From: SXIZ01 sp040079795
Lineage (GTDB): Bacteria > Pseudomonadota > Gammaproteobacteria > Methylococcales > Methylomonadaceae
Length of the DNA: 64,000 nucleotides
Assembly (NCBI GenBank): GCA_040079795.1
Contig: JBEBJQ010000008.1
Coordinates: 17,058 to 81,057, forward strand
Direction of reading: 5' to 3'
The translations under genes were made by a program, and so were the position numbers. Shown here one piece after another: positions 54,551 through 62,286 of the stretch; position 1 is the first letter of the stretch; every line of letters starts with the position of its first letter. The notes beneath the pieces are model-generated. The model was not told the origin of the DNA. It made no database searches and was given only the letters and a program-made list of their open reading frames with translations.

Positions 54551-54907
54551 TTACAATAATTCCGAGGGAATATTCCCGCCGTTTTGGGCGAGTTTTTGCA
54601 GTACTGTTTTATGCAGCCAGATGTTCATTTGGGCAGAGTCCCCCATTGCAACAGCCGGGCAGCCAAGTTCAGTAGCGAGTTCTTTACGTGATGCTAAACT
54701 ACTGTCTAGGCCTAGTAATTTCAATAAATCGACAATCGATGTTTTCCAATTTAGTTTTTCAGCATGTGCAGCTGCTAAACCTTCAAGTTTGGCTACAACA
54801 TCAACTTCAGTAACAGCAGCGGGTGATGGCTGGCCAGCAGCAGGTGTCTCGGCAGCTTCAGCACTACCAATACCCAATTTCGAAAGAATGGAACTAAAAA
54901 AACTCAT
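54551..54907 (-). CDS. DUF3597-family protein
   Basis: A 118-residue protein with the DUF3597 pattern: MSFFSSILSKLG at the N-terminus, a variable Ala/Pro linker, then DVVAKLEGLAAAHAEKLNWKTSIVDLLKLLGLDSS, whose two helices end in LNW and LLGLDSS, and KELATELGC with WLHKTVLQKLAQNGG. The domain is an all-helical bundle of unknown role. It faces away from the Ter-associated genes across a 459-base gap. Confidence 0.9.
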   Translation of the reverse strand: MSFFSSILSKLGIGSAEAAETPAAGQPSPAAVTEVDVVAKLEGLAAAHAEKLNWKTSIVDLLKLLGLDSSLASRKELATELGCPAVAMGDSAQMNIWLHKTVLQKLAQNGGNIPSELL

Positions 54908-55366
54908 GGCGAATCCTTATGTGTGTTTAAGTTATTGCGGTTATTTTTGTATGACTGAAATCAGCAATTACACGCATGCGGAAATGCTGAGCAATTACTG
55001 TAACAGCGAATGTACCAATAGTCACTATATACAAAGCTTCTTGACCGCCTAAAGGTTACCATAATCACCCTGTGAATCAAAGATGTCATAAATTTGGGTT
55101 CGTCAAGTTCGACTATAATTTTCCGAATGGCTTGCAATGTGTTTCTTTATAAGGCGTAGATCCGGCGTTTTTAAAGTGACATGGGGAGGGTATATCTATT
55201 GCAGATGGATATTGCCAAACACTGCGACGCAAAACTGTCATACTATGCTTATAAACTGTATTGATTGATGCTGTTATTACCTGAATTGACGCTATCAAAT
55301 GGTATAGCGTTTTTTTTCAAGGAGTTGGTTTTAGCCATATCAGCAGTAAACATTTATTGAATAACT
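54908..55366. other. Leader region before the Ter-associated operon
   Basis: This 459-base gap between divergent genes has no convincing coding frame. Its 3' part carries an intrinsic terminator (55289-55317) in front of the first gene of the Ter module, so the leader may form an attenuator or a small RNA. I see no known riboswitch consensus. Confidence 0.45.
55289..55317 (+). terminator. Leader terminator upstream of the Ter-associated operon
   Basis: ACGCTAT (55289-55295) and ATAGCGT (55304-55310) form a 7-bp stem with an 8-base loop, followed by seven more T. The structure lies 49 bases before the ATG of the phosphoribosyltransferase gene on the same strand. An AAGGAG begins at 55319 directly after the T-run. 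It could end a small RNA or act as an attenuator. Confidence 0.7.
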
Positions 55367-56575
55367 ATGCCAAAAATCGTATCCATTACCCTTGCAACAG
55401 GCGTTTTACATCTCGATCTTATTCCAGGCCGTATACCGTTGCATCGATTACTGGGTTTTGCGGCACGTATCAGCAGTAAACGTAAATTTTTATTCGTTAG
55501 CAAAATATTAGGTAAACATTACCCGGTGTCACCATTGGTAATGCGTTGGTCCTATCGCGCGTTAGCCAGAATGGTTTTGAAAAATCTTTCACAGCAGGGG
55601 TCACTTTGGGTCGGCATGGCAGAAACGGCGACTGGCCTTGGTTATGGTGTATTTGAAGCGGCTTGCCGGGAAGGTTTAGATAAGGGATTGTTTATGCAAA
55701 CAACCCGATATCATCTGGATGATATTGAAAAATTAGGATTTGAAGAGGCCCACAGTCACGCTACCGACTTTTTCCTTTACTATCCCGAACGTGAGTCTTA
55801 CCGTAAGCGCTTTTTAACTGCGGAAACCTTGGTTTTGATTGATGATGAAATCAGCACCGGTAAGACGTTTTTACGGCTTATAAAAACCTACCAAGCGGTT
55901 AATCCACATTTACAAAAAGTATATATTGTAAGTTTGGTCAATTTTGCGCATCTGCATGACCGTAAGGTACTTGAAACAGAAGCAGGTGTGGCAATTGAAT
56001 GGATCGCTTTTAGGTCAGGGCAAATACAGTTTGACGATAATCAGAATGCTGAGTTAGCAAACATTGTCGTTAATGTAAGCAGTAACGATGCGTGTAAGAA
56101 AGCTTTATTAGCCTGGCCTGGTAGACTGGGCATGTCTGCCCCTATCAATTTGGGGGAGGACACTGTGCCGAATGTTATTCAGCTTTTTAAGGAAAAACTG
56201 GATAGCCGTCCTTTATTGGTTTTAGGGACGGGTGAATGTAATGCGTTGGGCTTTATGCTTGGACGGGCGTTGGAGCGGGCAGGTTATAAGGTAAAAGTGC
56301 AAAGCACAACCCGTTCGCCTATCCAATCGGGAAATGATATTACCTCCGTTTGCCAATTTACTGATAATTATCAGGATAATATTCCTAATTTTATTTACAA
56401 TTTGAATCCAGCGGATTACCGCGAAATTATTGTTTGCCATGAGACGCCCCTCTGCCCTGCCTTAATTGAGCGGCTTGATGCCTGGCAAGCTATTAGTGCC
56501 CAACTTCAAGTTGTTGGCCGCCTATCCGATGAATCATCTGAGCCTTATGCAAAGTTACATTTTTTTAGACCTTGA
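55367..56575 (+). CDS. Phosphoribosyltransferase with probable C-terminal TRSP domain
   Basis: A 402-residue protein; the first 230 residues form a phosphoribosyltransferase domain with FVSKILGKHYPVSP, WVGMAETATGLGYGVFEA and the PRPP loop LVLIDDEISTGKTFL. The last 150 residues, starting around LVLGTGECNALGFMLGRALE and including STTRSPI, match the TRSP domain found with these enzymes in Ter-linked gene clusters. It should make or use a ribosyl phosphate in a nucleoside-like pathway (known proposal for the family). It is followed by HAD, StiP-like and CitE-like genes, all overlapping. Confidence 0.85.
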   Translation: MPKIVSITLATGVLHLDLIPGRIPLHRLLGFAARISSKRKFLFVSKILGKHYPVSPLVMRWSYRALARMVLKNLSQQGSLWVGMAETATGLGYGVFEAACREGLDKGLFMQTTRYHLDDIEKLGFEEAHSHATDFFLYYPERESYRKRFLTAETLVLIDDEISTGKTFLRLIKTYQAVNPHLQKVYIVSLVNFAHLHDRKVLETEAGVAIEWIAFRSGQIQFDDNQNAELANIVVNVSSNDACKKALLAWPGRLGMSAPINLGEDTVPNVIQLFKEKLDSRPLLVLGTGECNALGFMLGRALERAGYKVKVQSTTRSPIQSGNDITSVCQFTDNYQDNIPNFIYNLNPADYREIIVCHETPLCPALIERLDAWQAISAQLQVVGRLSDESSEPYAKLHFFRP

Positions 56576-57308
56576 TGATACCTTATTTCAAACCTTGCGA
56601 AAATGTGCGCTGGGTGCTGACGATCCTGATCTGCAAATGCGGGCTTGCCTGCCGGATGGGACGCCAAATTCTTTTGCGACGCGTAAACAGCAATGGTTAT
56701 GGGATTGGCTGGCAAAGGGTTTTAAGATTGTTCCGGTAACTGGTCGAGATTTACAGGCCTTTAAAGGGGTTAACCTACCTTTTCAGGAAGAAGTGGTGTT
56801 GAATCATGGTGCGGTGATTTTAAACAAACAAAGGGCGGTTGATCAGGTCTGGATGGATAAGGTGTTACACGAGTTACCGGATTATTATGCCCAATTAAAT
56901 GCCCTTTGGGTTGAAATAGAGGTTTATACCAAGCAACATCAAGGCTTTAAGTTGAGATTAGTGAATGACTTCGATGTTACCTGGTATGGCGTTATTAAAC
57001 ATACCAGTGGTCAGGAAGCACCGTTGCGGGCGCTCTTAAATGCGGTTATTAAATCATTCCCAGAGATCGTCGATGGCAGTTTATACTGGCATTTGAACGG
57101 TAATAATCTCGCTATTTTGCCCAAAATAATTAATAAAGAAGCGGCTGTTAGTTATTTGATGGCGGGTTACCGGCAATTACATCCTGAACTACTAACTTTT
57201 GGGGCAGGGGATAGTCATAGCGACGCCGCTTTTATGGCACTGTGTGATTATGCCTTAGTTCCAAAAAACACCCAGCTTTTTTCCAGCTTGGTTGCTATTA
57301 CGGCATGA
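56547..57308 (+). CDS. HAD-superfamily phosphatase of the Ter module
   Basis: A 253-residue HAD hydrolase. Motif I is FLDLDDTLFQT near the N-terminus, motif II is VPVTGRDL, a lysine follows in the middle region, and motif III/IV reads FGAGDSHSDAAFM. It resembles sucrose-phosphatase/Cof-like HADs. The ATG at 56547 lies within the end of the preceding gene (29-base overlap), so I prefer it to more upstream starts. In Ter-associated modules such phosphatases are thought to trim a phosphorylated intermediate. Confidence 0.85.
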   Translation: MQSYIFLDLDDTLFQTLRKCALGADDPDLQMRACLPDGTPNSFATRKQQWLWDWLAKGFKIVPVTGRDLQAFKGVNLPFQEEVVLNHGAVILNKQRAVDQVWMDKVLHELPDYYAQLNALWVEIEVYTKQHQGFKLRLVNDFDVTWYGVIKHTSGQEAPLRALLNAVIKSFPEIVDGSLYWHLNGNNLAILPKIINKEAAVSYLMAGYRQLHPELLTFGAGDSHSDAAFMALCDYALVPKNTQLFSSLVAITA

Positions 57309-58402
57309 CGGTATTTTCGGGAAGCTATCCCGCAGGTGATGTGGCATTTTTGCTTAAGCAGATAGCGATGCCGGACACGCCCGTTTATCTTAAAGAAACG
57401 CTAATCCAGTCTGGTCAAAAACATTATTCGGAGCTTTTAACCCACGAAACGCTGCCAGTTGCTGAGTATGTAGAGCTGTTTCATCAGGCCATGCTTTTAA
57501 ACCAAGCGCGTCTTGGAATGGACTTATTGGCGCTGGCTGAGAAAATCATTGAAACACGTCCGCGGGGAATTACCCTGGTTTCATTATTGCGTGCGGGAAC
57601 GCCGATCGGCGTTTTATTGAAGCATATTCTTAAACGCTATTTCAATATTGAGGTTCAACATTACGGCATTTCGATTATTCGTGATGTAGGGCTGGATGAG
57701 AATGCTTTACAGTATATTTTGCAACGGCATAACCCAGATTCATTGGTGTTTGTTGATGGCTGGACAGGGAAAGGGGTGATTGCTGGGGAATTAACCCGTA
57801 GTTTGAAAAGCTTCGCAGAACGCTTTTCAATCACGATTCCAGCAGACCTGTATGTACTCACAGATTTGTCCGGCAGTGCTGCCGTTGCCGCTACGACTGA
57901 GGATTACTTAATTCCCTCTTGTTTATTGAATGCTACCATTTCCGGATTAATCAGTCGCTCGGTGTATGATCGCAGCCGCTCGTTAGCTACCGATTTTCAT
58001 GGCTGTGTTTATTATCAGCAGTTTAAAGCCCACGATTTAACCAACACGTTTATTGAAATTATGTTGCAACAGATTGACAGCCTATGGCGAACCAGCCAAT
58101 TTGCCCAACGAGAAAAAAAACTGCCATGGGATGCTGCGCAATTACAGGCGATGTCGAAACAGTTTTTAAACTGGGTAGCTGAACGATTTGCCGTTATGCA
58201 TCCTAATTATATTAAACCCGGTATCGGTGAAGCAACGCGGGTTTTACTGCGACGTAATGCCAAACTGTTACTTTTACAAAATGCCGATGCAGAAGCGACC
58301 CAGCATTTACGCTGGCTGGCAGAGTCTAAGTCTATTCCGGTAGAAATAGTGCCGTCATCCCCCTATCAAGCTACCGCTTTAATTAAAGAGATCCTCTTAT
58401 GA
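57305..58402 (+). CDS. StiP-type phosphoribosyltransferase-like protein with PELOTA-like C-terminus
   Basis: A 365-residue protein whose N-terminal two-thirds match the family annotated as cysteine protease StiP (in fact a phosphoribosyltransferase-like fold): FSGSYPAGDVAFLLKQI at the start, SLLRAGTPIGVLLKHILK, HYGISIIRDVGLD and LVFVDGWTGKGVIAGEL, a PRPP-type loop. The last 110 residues (YIKPGIGEATRVLLRRN onward) fit the PELOTA RNA-binding-like domain. It overlaps both neighbours by four bases, so the module is translationally coupled. Confidence 0.88.
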   Translation: MTVFSGSYPAGDVAFLLKQIAMPDTPVYLKETLIQSGQKHYSELLTHETLPVAEYVELFHQAMLLNQARLGMDLLALAEKIIETRPRGITLVSLLRAGTPIGVLLKHILKRYFNIEVQHYGISIIRDVGLDENALQYILQRHNPDSLVFVDGWTGKGVIAGELTRSLKSFAERFSITIPADLYVLTDLSGSAAVAATTEDYLIPSCLLNATISGLISRSVYDRSRSLATDFHGCVYYQQFKAHDLTNTFIEIMLQQIDSLWRTSQFAQREKKLPWDAAQLQAMSKQFLNWVAERFAVMHPNYIKPGIGEATRVLLRRNAKLLLLQNADAEATQHLRWLAESKSIPVEIVPSSPYQATALIKEILL

Positions 58403-59349
58403 GCAAATCAATGTCTGCCCTTACAGATAGGTTTTTTTCGCCTTGGTGTTTAGGCTCACCTCTTTATATGCCGGCGCATCGCCGCGACTTAATGGAGATT
58501 GCCAATGGCGAAAAATTACCTGCATTACGTTCAGTTATTTTTTGCACTGAAGACGCTGTGTCGCATGGGGATGTTGAAAGCAGTTTGCGGCATTTGGGAT
58601 TATGCTTACAAGGTTTCAGACCGACTTTGCAGCGGTATCGGTTTATTCGTGCCCGTAACCCTGAGGTGCTAGCCCGCTTACTGGATTTACCGCATATTGA
58701 AAAAATTGACGGCTTTGTTTTGCCTAAATTTAATATCAATGTGTTTCATGCCTATTTTGATCAATTACAGGGTACCCCCTTTAAGATCATGCCCACCTTG
58801 GAAACCAAGGAGGTTTTTGATGGCGTTGCCATGCGAGAGTTGCGGCAAGCGCTTTTGCAAGCGGGCATATTTGAGCGGATCCCTATGTTGAGGATTGGCG
58901 GCAATGATTTAATGAATCTATTAGGCATCCGAAGAGTAAGAGGCTTAACGCTTTACGATACGCCATTAGGACAAGTCATTGCGCTCTTGGTTAGTGTGTT
59001 CAAACCTTATGGTTTTGCGTTATCCGCGCCAGTTTTTGAATACCTTAATGATCTGGTAATGCTGCAAAAAGAACTGCATCTGGATCTGGCGCATGGCCTA
59101 ATTGGTAAAACCGCTATTCACCCGGATCAGGTTTCTATAATCGAAGCGGCTTATCAGGTAGAGCCTGAGGCCTTTGAAATGGCGCTTAAATTGCTGGATG
59201 CTTCGACTCCAGCAGTATTTAAAATGCATAATGCCATGTGTGAAGTCGCAACCCATAAAAAGTGGGCGAAAGATATTATTGATCGACAAATATGTTATGG
59301 TATCAATGAGTCCGTTCAATTAAATGATTACACTGGGTTATCCCTTTAA
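58399..59349 (+). CDS. HpcH/HpaI-type aldolase, CitE-like
   Basis: A 316-residue TIM-barrel lyase of the citrate-lyase-beta/HpcH family: YMPAHRRDLMEIANGEKLPALRSVIFCTEDAV opens the barrel (with Glu and Asp ligands in its second half), then GFVLPKFN, IMPTLETKEVFDG, RIGGNDLMNLLG and KTAIHPDQVSIIE. These are the metal-binding and acyl-binding signatures of the family. In Ter modules the aldolase partners the phosphoribosyltransferases to build an unknown nucleoside-like metabolite (published proposal). The substrate is unknown. The start overlaps the previous stop as ATGA. Confidence 0.88.
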   Translation: MSKSMSALTDRFFSPWCLGSPLYMPAHRRDLMEIANGEKLPALRSVIFCTEDAVSHGDVESSLRHLGLCLQGFRPTLQRYRFIRARNPEVLARLLDLPHIEKIDGFVLPKFNINVFHAYFDQLQGTPFKIMPTLETKEVFDGVAMRELRQALLQAGIFERIPMLRIGGNDLMNLLGIRRVRGLTLYDTPLGQVIALLVSVFKPYGFALSAPVFEYLNDLVMLQKELHLDLAHGLIGKTAIHPDQVSIIEAAYQVEPEAFEMALKLLDASTPAVFKMHNAMCEVATHKKWAKDIIDRQICYGINESVQLNDYTGLSL

Positions 59350-59390
59350 ATCTGTAAATGTAACACTACTAAATTAATTAGGAGAAAAAA

Positions 59391-59846
59391 ATGAGTTTTG
59401 AAAGTTTTCTAAGTCAATTAAAAACCAAAGCTAATGAATTAAAGACAGAAGCCTTGAAGTTTAAAAATAAGGATTTTTTAAATGCTGCGATGGCTGGTTC
59501 AGCATTGATAGCCATGGCTGACGGCAGCATCAGTTCTGAAGAAAAGCAAAAAATGATTAAATTCATCGAAAACAATGATGCGCTTTCGGTTTTTACTACC
59601 AGTGACGTGATTAAAGCGTTTCAGGATTTTGTTGGACAACTCGAGTTTGATAAAGACGTAGGTGAAGCTAAGGCTTATGAGGCACTTGGTAAAATGAAGT
59701 CCAATGAAGCGGCTTCGCGTTTGTTGGTGCGCATGATTATCGCGATTGCTTCAGCAGATGGAAACTTTGACGCCCAGGAAAAAAAGATTGCAGTCAAAAT
59801 TATCACTGAATTACGCCTCAGTGCCGCTGAGTTTGAGTTGGGTTAA
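59391..59846 (+). CDS. terB: TerB-family tellurite-resistance protein
   Basis: A 151-residue helical protein with the TerB pattern: FLNAAMAGSALIAMADGSISSEEKQKM, then KAFQDFVGQLEFD and MIIAIASADGNFDAQEKKIAVKI, the two DG-x-E acidic repeats that bind metal. TerB is thought to link membrane TerC-type and cytoplasmic TerD-type proteins in metal or phage stress. No terC, terD or terA is in this window. It has a strong GGAGAAAA ribosome site and starts 42 bases after the aldolase. Confidence 0.92.
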   Translation: MSFESFLSQLKTKANELKTEALKFKNKDFLNAAMAGSALIAMADGSISSEEKQKMIKFIENNDALSVFTTSDVIKAFQDFVGQLEFDKDVGEAKAYEALGKMKSNEAASRLLVRMIIAIASADGNFDAQEKKIAVKIITELRLSAAEFELG

Positions 59847-60025
59847 AAATTTTGTCGTATTGTTACTACCTTGCATAACTATCAATTTACCTATCCTTAA
59901 TGGCTCGTAAACCTGAAATGGTGTGTTAGCGCATTTTATACCGGAAAAAAATCTTTATTATGCTATTTTTTGTTTAAATTAAAGTTAGTAATTTGCGAAA
60001 AAGTCTAGTATCATACTCAGATGAT

Positions 60026-60115
60026 GGAGAGGTGGCTGAGCGGCCGAAAGCGGCGGTCTTGAAAACCGTTGAGGGTTGATCCCCTCCCAGGGTTCGAATC
60101 CCTGCCTCTCCGCCA
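60026..60115 (+). tRNA. tRNA-Ser (anticodon UGA)
   Basis: The acceptor stem GGAGAGG (60026-60032) pairs with CCTCTCC (60105-60111), followed by discriminator G and an encoded CCA. A D-loop, an anticodon loop CTTGAAA (anticodon TGA, reading UCA), a long variable arm (TTGAGGGTTGATCCCCTCCC) and the GGTTCGAATCC T-arm are all present. The long variable arm is diagnostic of type II tRNA-Ser. Its 3' end is a common phage integration site, and phage-like genes follow. Confidence 0.98.
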
Positions 60116-60273
60116 TTTATGGTATTTAAGTTATTGTTTTATAATAAAAAACGCTTAAAATATAAAATCCTGCCCTAACTTAAGACTTTTTCTTGGTTGT
60201 ATTTGAATATACTTCTACGTGTAAAGTATCCGCAGCCGTTGCCGGTTAAAAATACTAAAAACCAATAACAGGT

Positions 60274-60573
60274 TTAAAAAGTAACATCCCAAAATGCCTG
60301 ATTGCCGTCTGTAAGGTTTAATGCAAGCCTTAACCGGATTAGATAATATTTAGCCCAGAATGAAAGCTGTGCATGCCTTAAAAGCAATTGCGCGGCATAG
60401 GGTTTATCTTCGCCCACTAAGGCATCATAAATAAAATCTCTTATCATCACCTCCAGCTTGGTTTTTACTTCATCAAGCGAATCATCCTGAGCGGCCAAAT
60501 TAAAGTCTAGGCAAACAGCTGCCCAATAACCGGCTTGTTTTTCAGCGTAGCATTTAATATTTTTGGGAGTCAT
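60274..60573 (-). CDS. HicB/DUF1902-like small protein
   Basis: A 99-residue protein whose first half (IKCYAEKQAGYWAAVCLDFN, then AAQDDSLDEVKTKL) follows the HicB-like partial RNase H fold: three strands then a helix. The C-terminal half is helical. HicB antitoxins usually pair with a small HicA toxin; none is visible next to it, so it may be an orphan or a DUF1902-type protein. It lies in the AT-rich segment just past tRNA-Ser. Confidence 0.55.
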   Translation of the reverse strand: MTPKNIKCYAEKQAGYWAAVCLDFNLAAQDDSLDEVKTKLEVMIRDFIYDALVGEDKPYAAQLLLRHAQLSFWAKYYLIRLRLALNLTDGNQAFWDVTF

Positions 60574-60585
60574 AGGGATTACTAG

Positions 60586-60601
60586 GCGTTACTGGTAACG
60601 C
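60586..60601. repeat. Short palindrome
   Basis: GCGTTAC and GTAACGC form a perfect 7-bp stem with a TG loop, just upstream of the HicB-like gene start. It may be an operator for that gene or part of the palindrome group nearby. Confidence 0.5.
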
Positions 60602-60614
60602 GATAACGCTTAAT

Positions 60615-60640
60615 CTGGTCGCTATCATGATAGCGACCAG
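60615..60640. repeat. 26-base perfect palindrome, copy 1
   Basis: CTGGTCGCTATC and its complement meet at a central AT pair, giving a perfect 26-base dyad. It is preceded by TAAT. A second palindrome at 60812-60844 shares CTGGTCG-TAT with one compensatory change in both arms. Confidence 0.75.
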
Positions 60641-60811
60641 GCTCTAAGTTAGCACTACTGTTAATCTCACTGGTAATGATGTCAAGCAGTTTAGATTTTT
60701 GGCTAAATTGCGGCTATTTTTAATGCTTTGGGTTATCGGTGGGTTTTTTAAGGGTTAGCGCATGAAAGCCTTAAAACAGCCTGTGCTTTGGTATTTTGGC
60801 TCGATATTAGA

Positions 60812-60844
60812 ATCTGGTCGGTATTCATAATACCGACCAGATTA
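60812..60844. repeat. 33-base inverted repeat, copy 2
   Basis: AATCTGGTCGGTAT and ATACCGACCAGATT pair exactly over 14 bp around a TCATA loop. Compared with the 60615 copy, the stem carries G where that copy has C (GGTAT against GCTAT), with the matching complement on the other arm. Confidence 0.75.
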
Positions 60845-61028
60845 ATGTTTTGAAAAAGTAAATTGATGGTCGGCTTATTTCTTGGCAATGAAAACCGAAC
60901 TGAAAACATTTTTTTAGGGTGAAGGTGACCCAGCCAAATTCGAGGACGATTTTTATTCACGACAACGCAAAAAATCGAGAAAAAACGTGGCCCAGGGAAT
61001 TACCCCCATCGTTCTTGAATACTAAAAA

Positions 61029-61292
61029 TTATCTAACAACGATCACATTAAAATTTTCGGTTATGTGCTCGCCTAAATTTTTAGCAAATTCATCTAAGCC
61101 AAGTTTTCGGCTTGACGCGTAGTCATAAACCATTTTTTCAAAAACCGTGGACGAAAGAAAGCTTTTGCCGGGGTTGTCTTGTAAAAAAAATTTCTGGCTT
61201 TGTTCAAATATTGCGAGTGTGTTTGTAAGATTTATTTTTTTTGCATTTTTGCTTAAATACTCCGGTATTAATTCGTTGAACCATTCTTTAAC
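61029..61292 (-). CDS. C-terminal segment in frame with the upstream gene
   Basis: After the TAA of the 131-residue gene, the same frame continues for 87 codons (VKEWFNELIPEYLSKNAKKI ... VIVVR) with strongly protein-like composition, ending at 61029. It has no ATG, GTG or TTG near its beginning and no ribosome site. So it looks like the C-terminal part of a 218-residue protein cut by one stop codon, or a fused neighbour that has lost its start. No family recognised. Confidence 0.6.
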   Translation of the reverse strand, partial: VKEWFNELIPEYLSKNAKKINLTNTLAIFEQSQKFFLQDNPGKSFLSSTVFEKMVYDYASSRKLGLDEFAKNLGEHITENFNVIVVR

Positions 61293-61688
61293 TTACGCTA
61301 CACCGTAGATTTGAAAAATCTGGAACTCGTTGCCGCCACCAGTCGTTTGAATTTCAAGCTTGCCTGTGCGCGGTTCCAAAAACTTTAGCCGCCAAGAATC
61401 TTGCTGCCCCTTTATGAAAAAGTGATCCCGCAAGTCTGCAATATCAAGCTCTTTCATTCCGTCAAGAGCGGCTTTGCCCTTAACCGATACCTTCCCGCCG
61501 TAACCGTCATTCCGGCAGGTGAAATACAAGAATTTTACCGGATTGCTAAAACTAATCTCAAAATGCCGGGGGTCTAAGCCAAGCGTAACGCCTTGGCCAC
61601 CATCGCCGGGTGAGTTTAAAAAAACCTTCTTATTAACACCGTCTGGCGTGTGCTCGAAGGCGTTCGAATACGTAACAATCTGTCCCAT
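61293..61688 (-). CDS. Unknown 131-residue beta-rich protein
   Basis: A strong AGGAG precedes the ATG at 61688. The protein is beta-rich with many Gly, including GDGGQGVTLGLDPRHFEISF and KLEIQTTGGGNEFQIFQIYG, suggesting a beta-sandwich such as a small structural or carbohydrate-binding protein. No family recognised. The frame continues after its stop (see the segment at 61029-61292). It belongs to the row of small minus-strand genes beyond tRNA-Ser. Confidence 0.7.
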   Translation of the reverse strand: MGQIVTYSNAFEHTPDGVNKKVFLNSPGDGGQGVTLGLDPRHFEISFSNPVKFLYFTCRNDGYGGKVSVKGKAALDGMKELDIADLRDHFFIKGQQDSWRLKFLEPRTGKLEIQTTGGGNEFQIFQIYGVA

Positions 61689-61711
61689 TTTGTTCTCCTA
61701 GTGTGTAGATG

Positions 61712-61918
61712 TTAGCCGCATGCTATTGCCATTTGAGAAGCCAGATCCCTCGCAACCTCCCTAAAGCCTAGTTGATCGGCCGCAAGCGCCCTAAAAGCCA
61801 GTTGCTCTGTTGGGTTGGCGGTCTCCCAAGTTTTGTTATTACAATTCTTTTTGCAAATCTCAGCGGCAAGATTTTGTATTCTTTGCGCTTCTAAAAATGT
61901 TTGTGCTGAAACGTTCAT
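61712..61918 (-). CDS. Unknown 68-residue helical protein
   Basis: It starts at ATG 61918 with AAGGAA in front (an in-frame ATG at 61948 has no such site). It reads MNVSAQTFLEAQRIQNLAAE, then CKKNCNNKTWETANP and DQLGFREVARDLASQ, all helical, with two cysteines. Family unknown. It lies 24 bases upstream of the 131-residue gene and is probably in the same transcript. Confidence 0.6.
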   Translation of the reverse strand: MNVSAQTFLEAQRIQNLAAEICKKNCNNKTWETANPTEQLAFRALAADQLGFREVARDLASQMAIACG

Positions 61919-61987
61919 AATAAATTCCTTACAAGTATCATAATTCATGGGTAAACCTTCTATTGTTGCTTAACAAGTGCAAAATGT

Positions 61988-62179
61988 TTACAGCTCACTA
62001 ACTCCGCCCTGTGAATTATGGCTGTCTTGATTAAGCGATATAAGTGCCATTTTGCGATAAACCCCTTTAACTTCTTCGGTGGCGCGTTCCCAGTCGGCAT
62101 TGGGGTTTTCTTTTTTGAAAAGCGTATAACCCAAGTTAAAAACTTCAATTTCTAATTTAATTTCTGGCGGCTGTTGCAT
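61988..62179 (-). CDS. Unknown 63-residue protein
   Basis: The start is ATG 62179 with GGAG nine bases upstream. The sequence (MQQPPEIKLEIEVFNLGYTL, KKENPNADWERATEEVKGVY) is charged and helical, like small phage or plasmid accessory proteins. Function unknown; it sits in the small-gene run. Confidence 0.55.
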   Translation of the reverse strand: MQQPPEIKLEIEVFNLGYTLFKKENPNADWERATEEVKGVYRKMALISLNQDSHNSQGGVSEL

Positions 62180-62286
62180 AAATAAACTCTCCAAAATATC
62201 TAAAAATCAGATTGATATAGCCATGCTTTCGAGCAGGCTTTGAAGTTCCGCACGGCGTTCAGAAATTGAGTCTATTGTTTCATCGG

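Larger units (their letters stand above)
60574..61028. other. Gene-poor segment with palindromes
   Basis: These 455 bases contain no convincing gene. They carry three palindromic elements, listed separately (60586-60601, 60615-60640, 60812-60844), of which the last two are related in sequence. Short frames in either strand are of poor coding quality. Confidence 0.5.

Noticed and set aside
54519..55052. Plus-strand 177-codon frame
   Set aside because: Covers the DUF3597 gene in antisense and lacks a ribosome site; low-quality composition.
55113..55298. 61-codon minus-strand frame in the Ter leader
   Set aside because: Poor coding composition and overlapping the terminator stem; more likely non-coding leader.
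60748..60960. 70-codon minus-strand frame across the second palindrome
   Set aside because: It is created by the palindrome and AT-rich flanks; no ribosome site or protein-like pattern.
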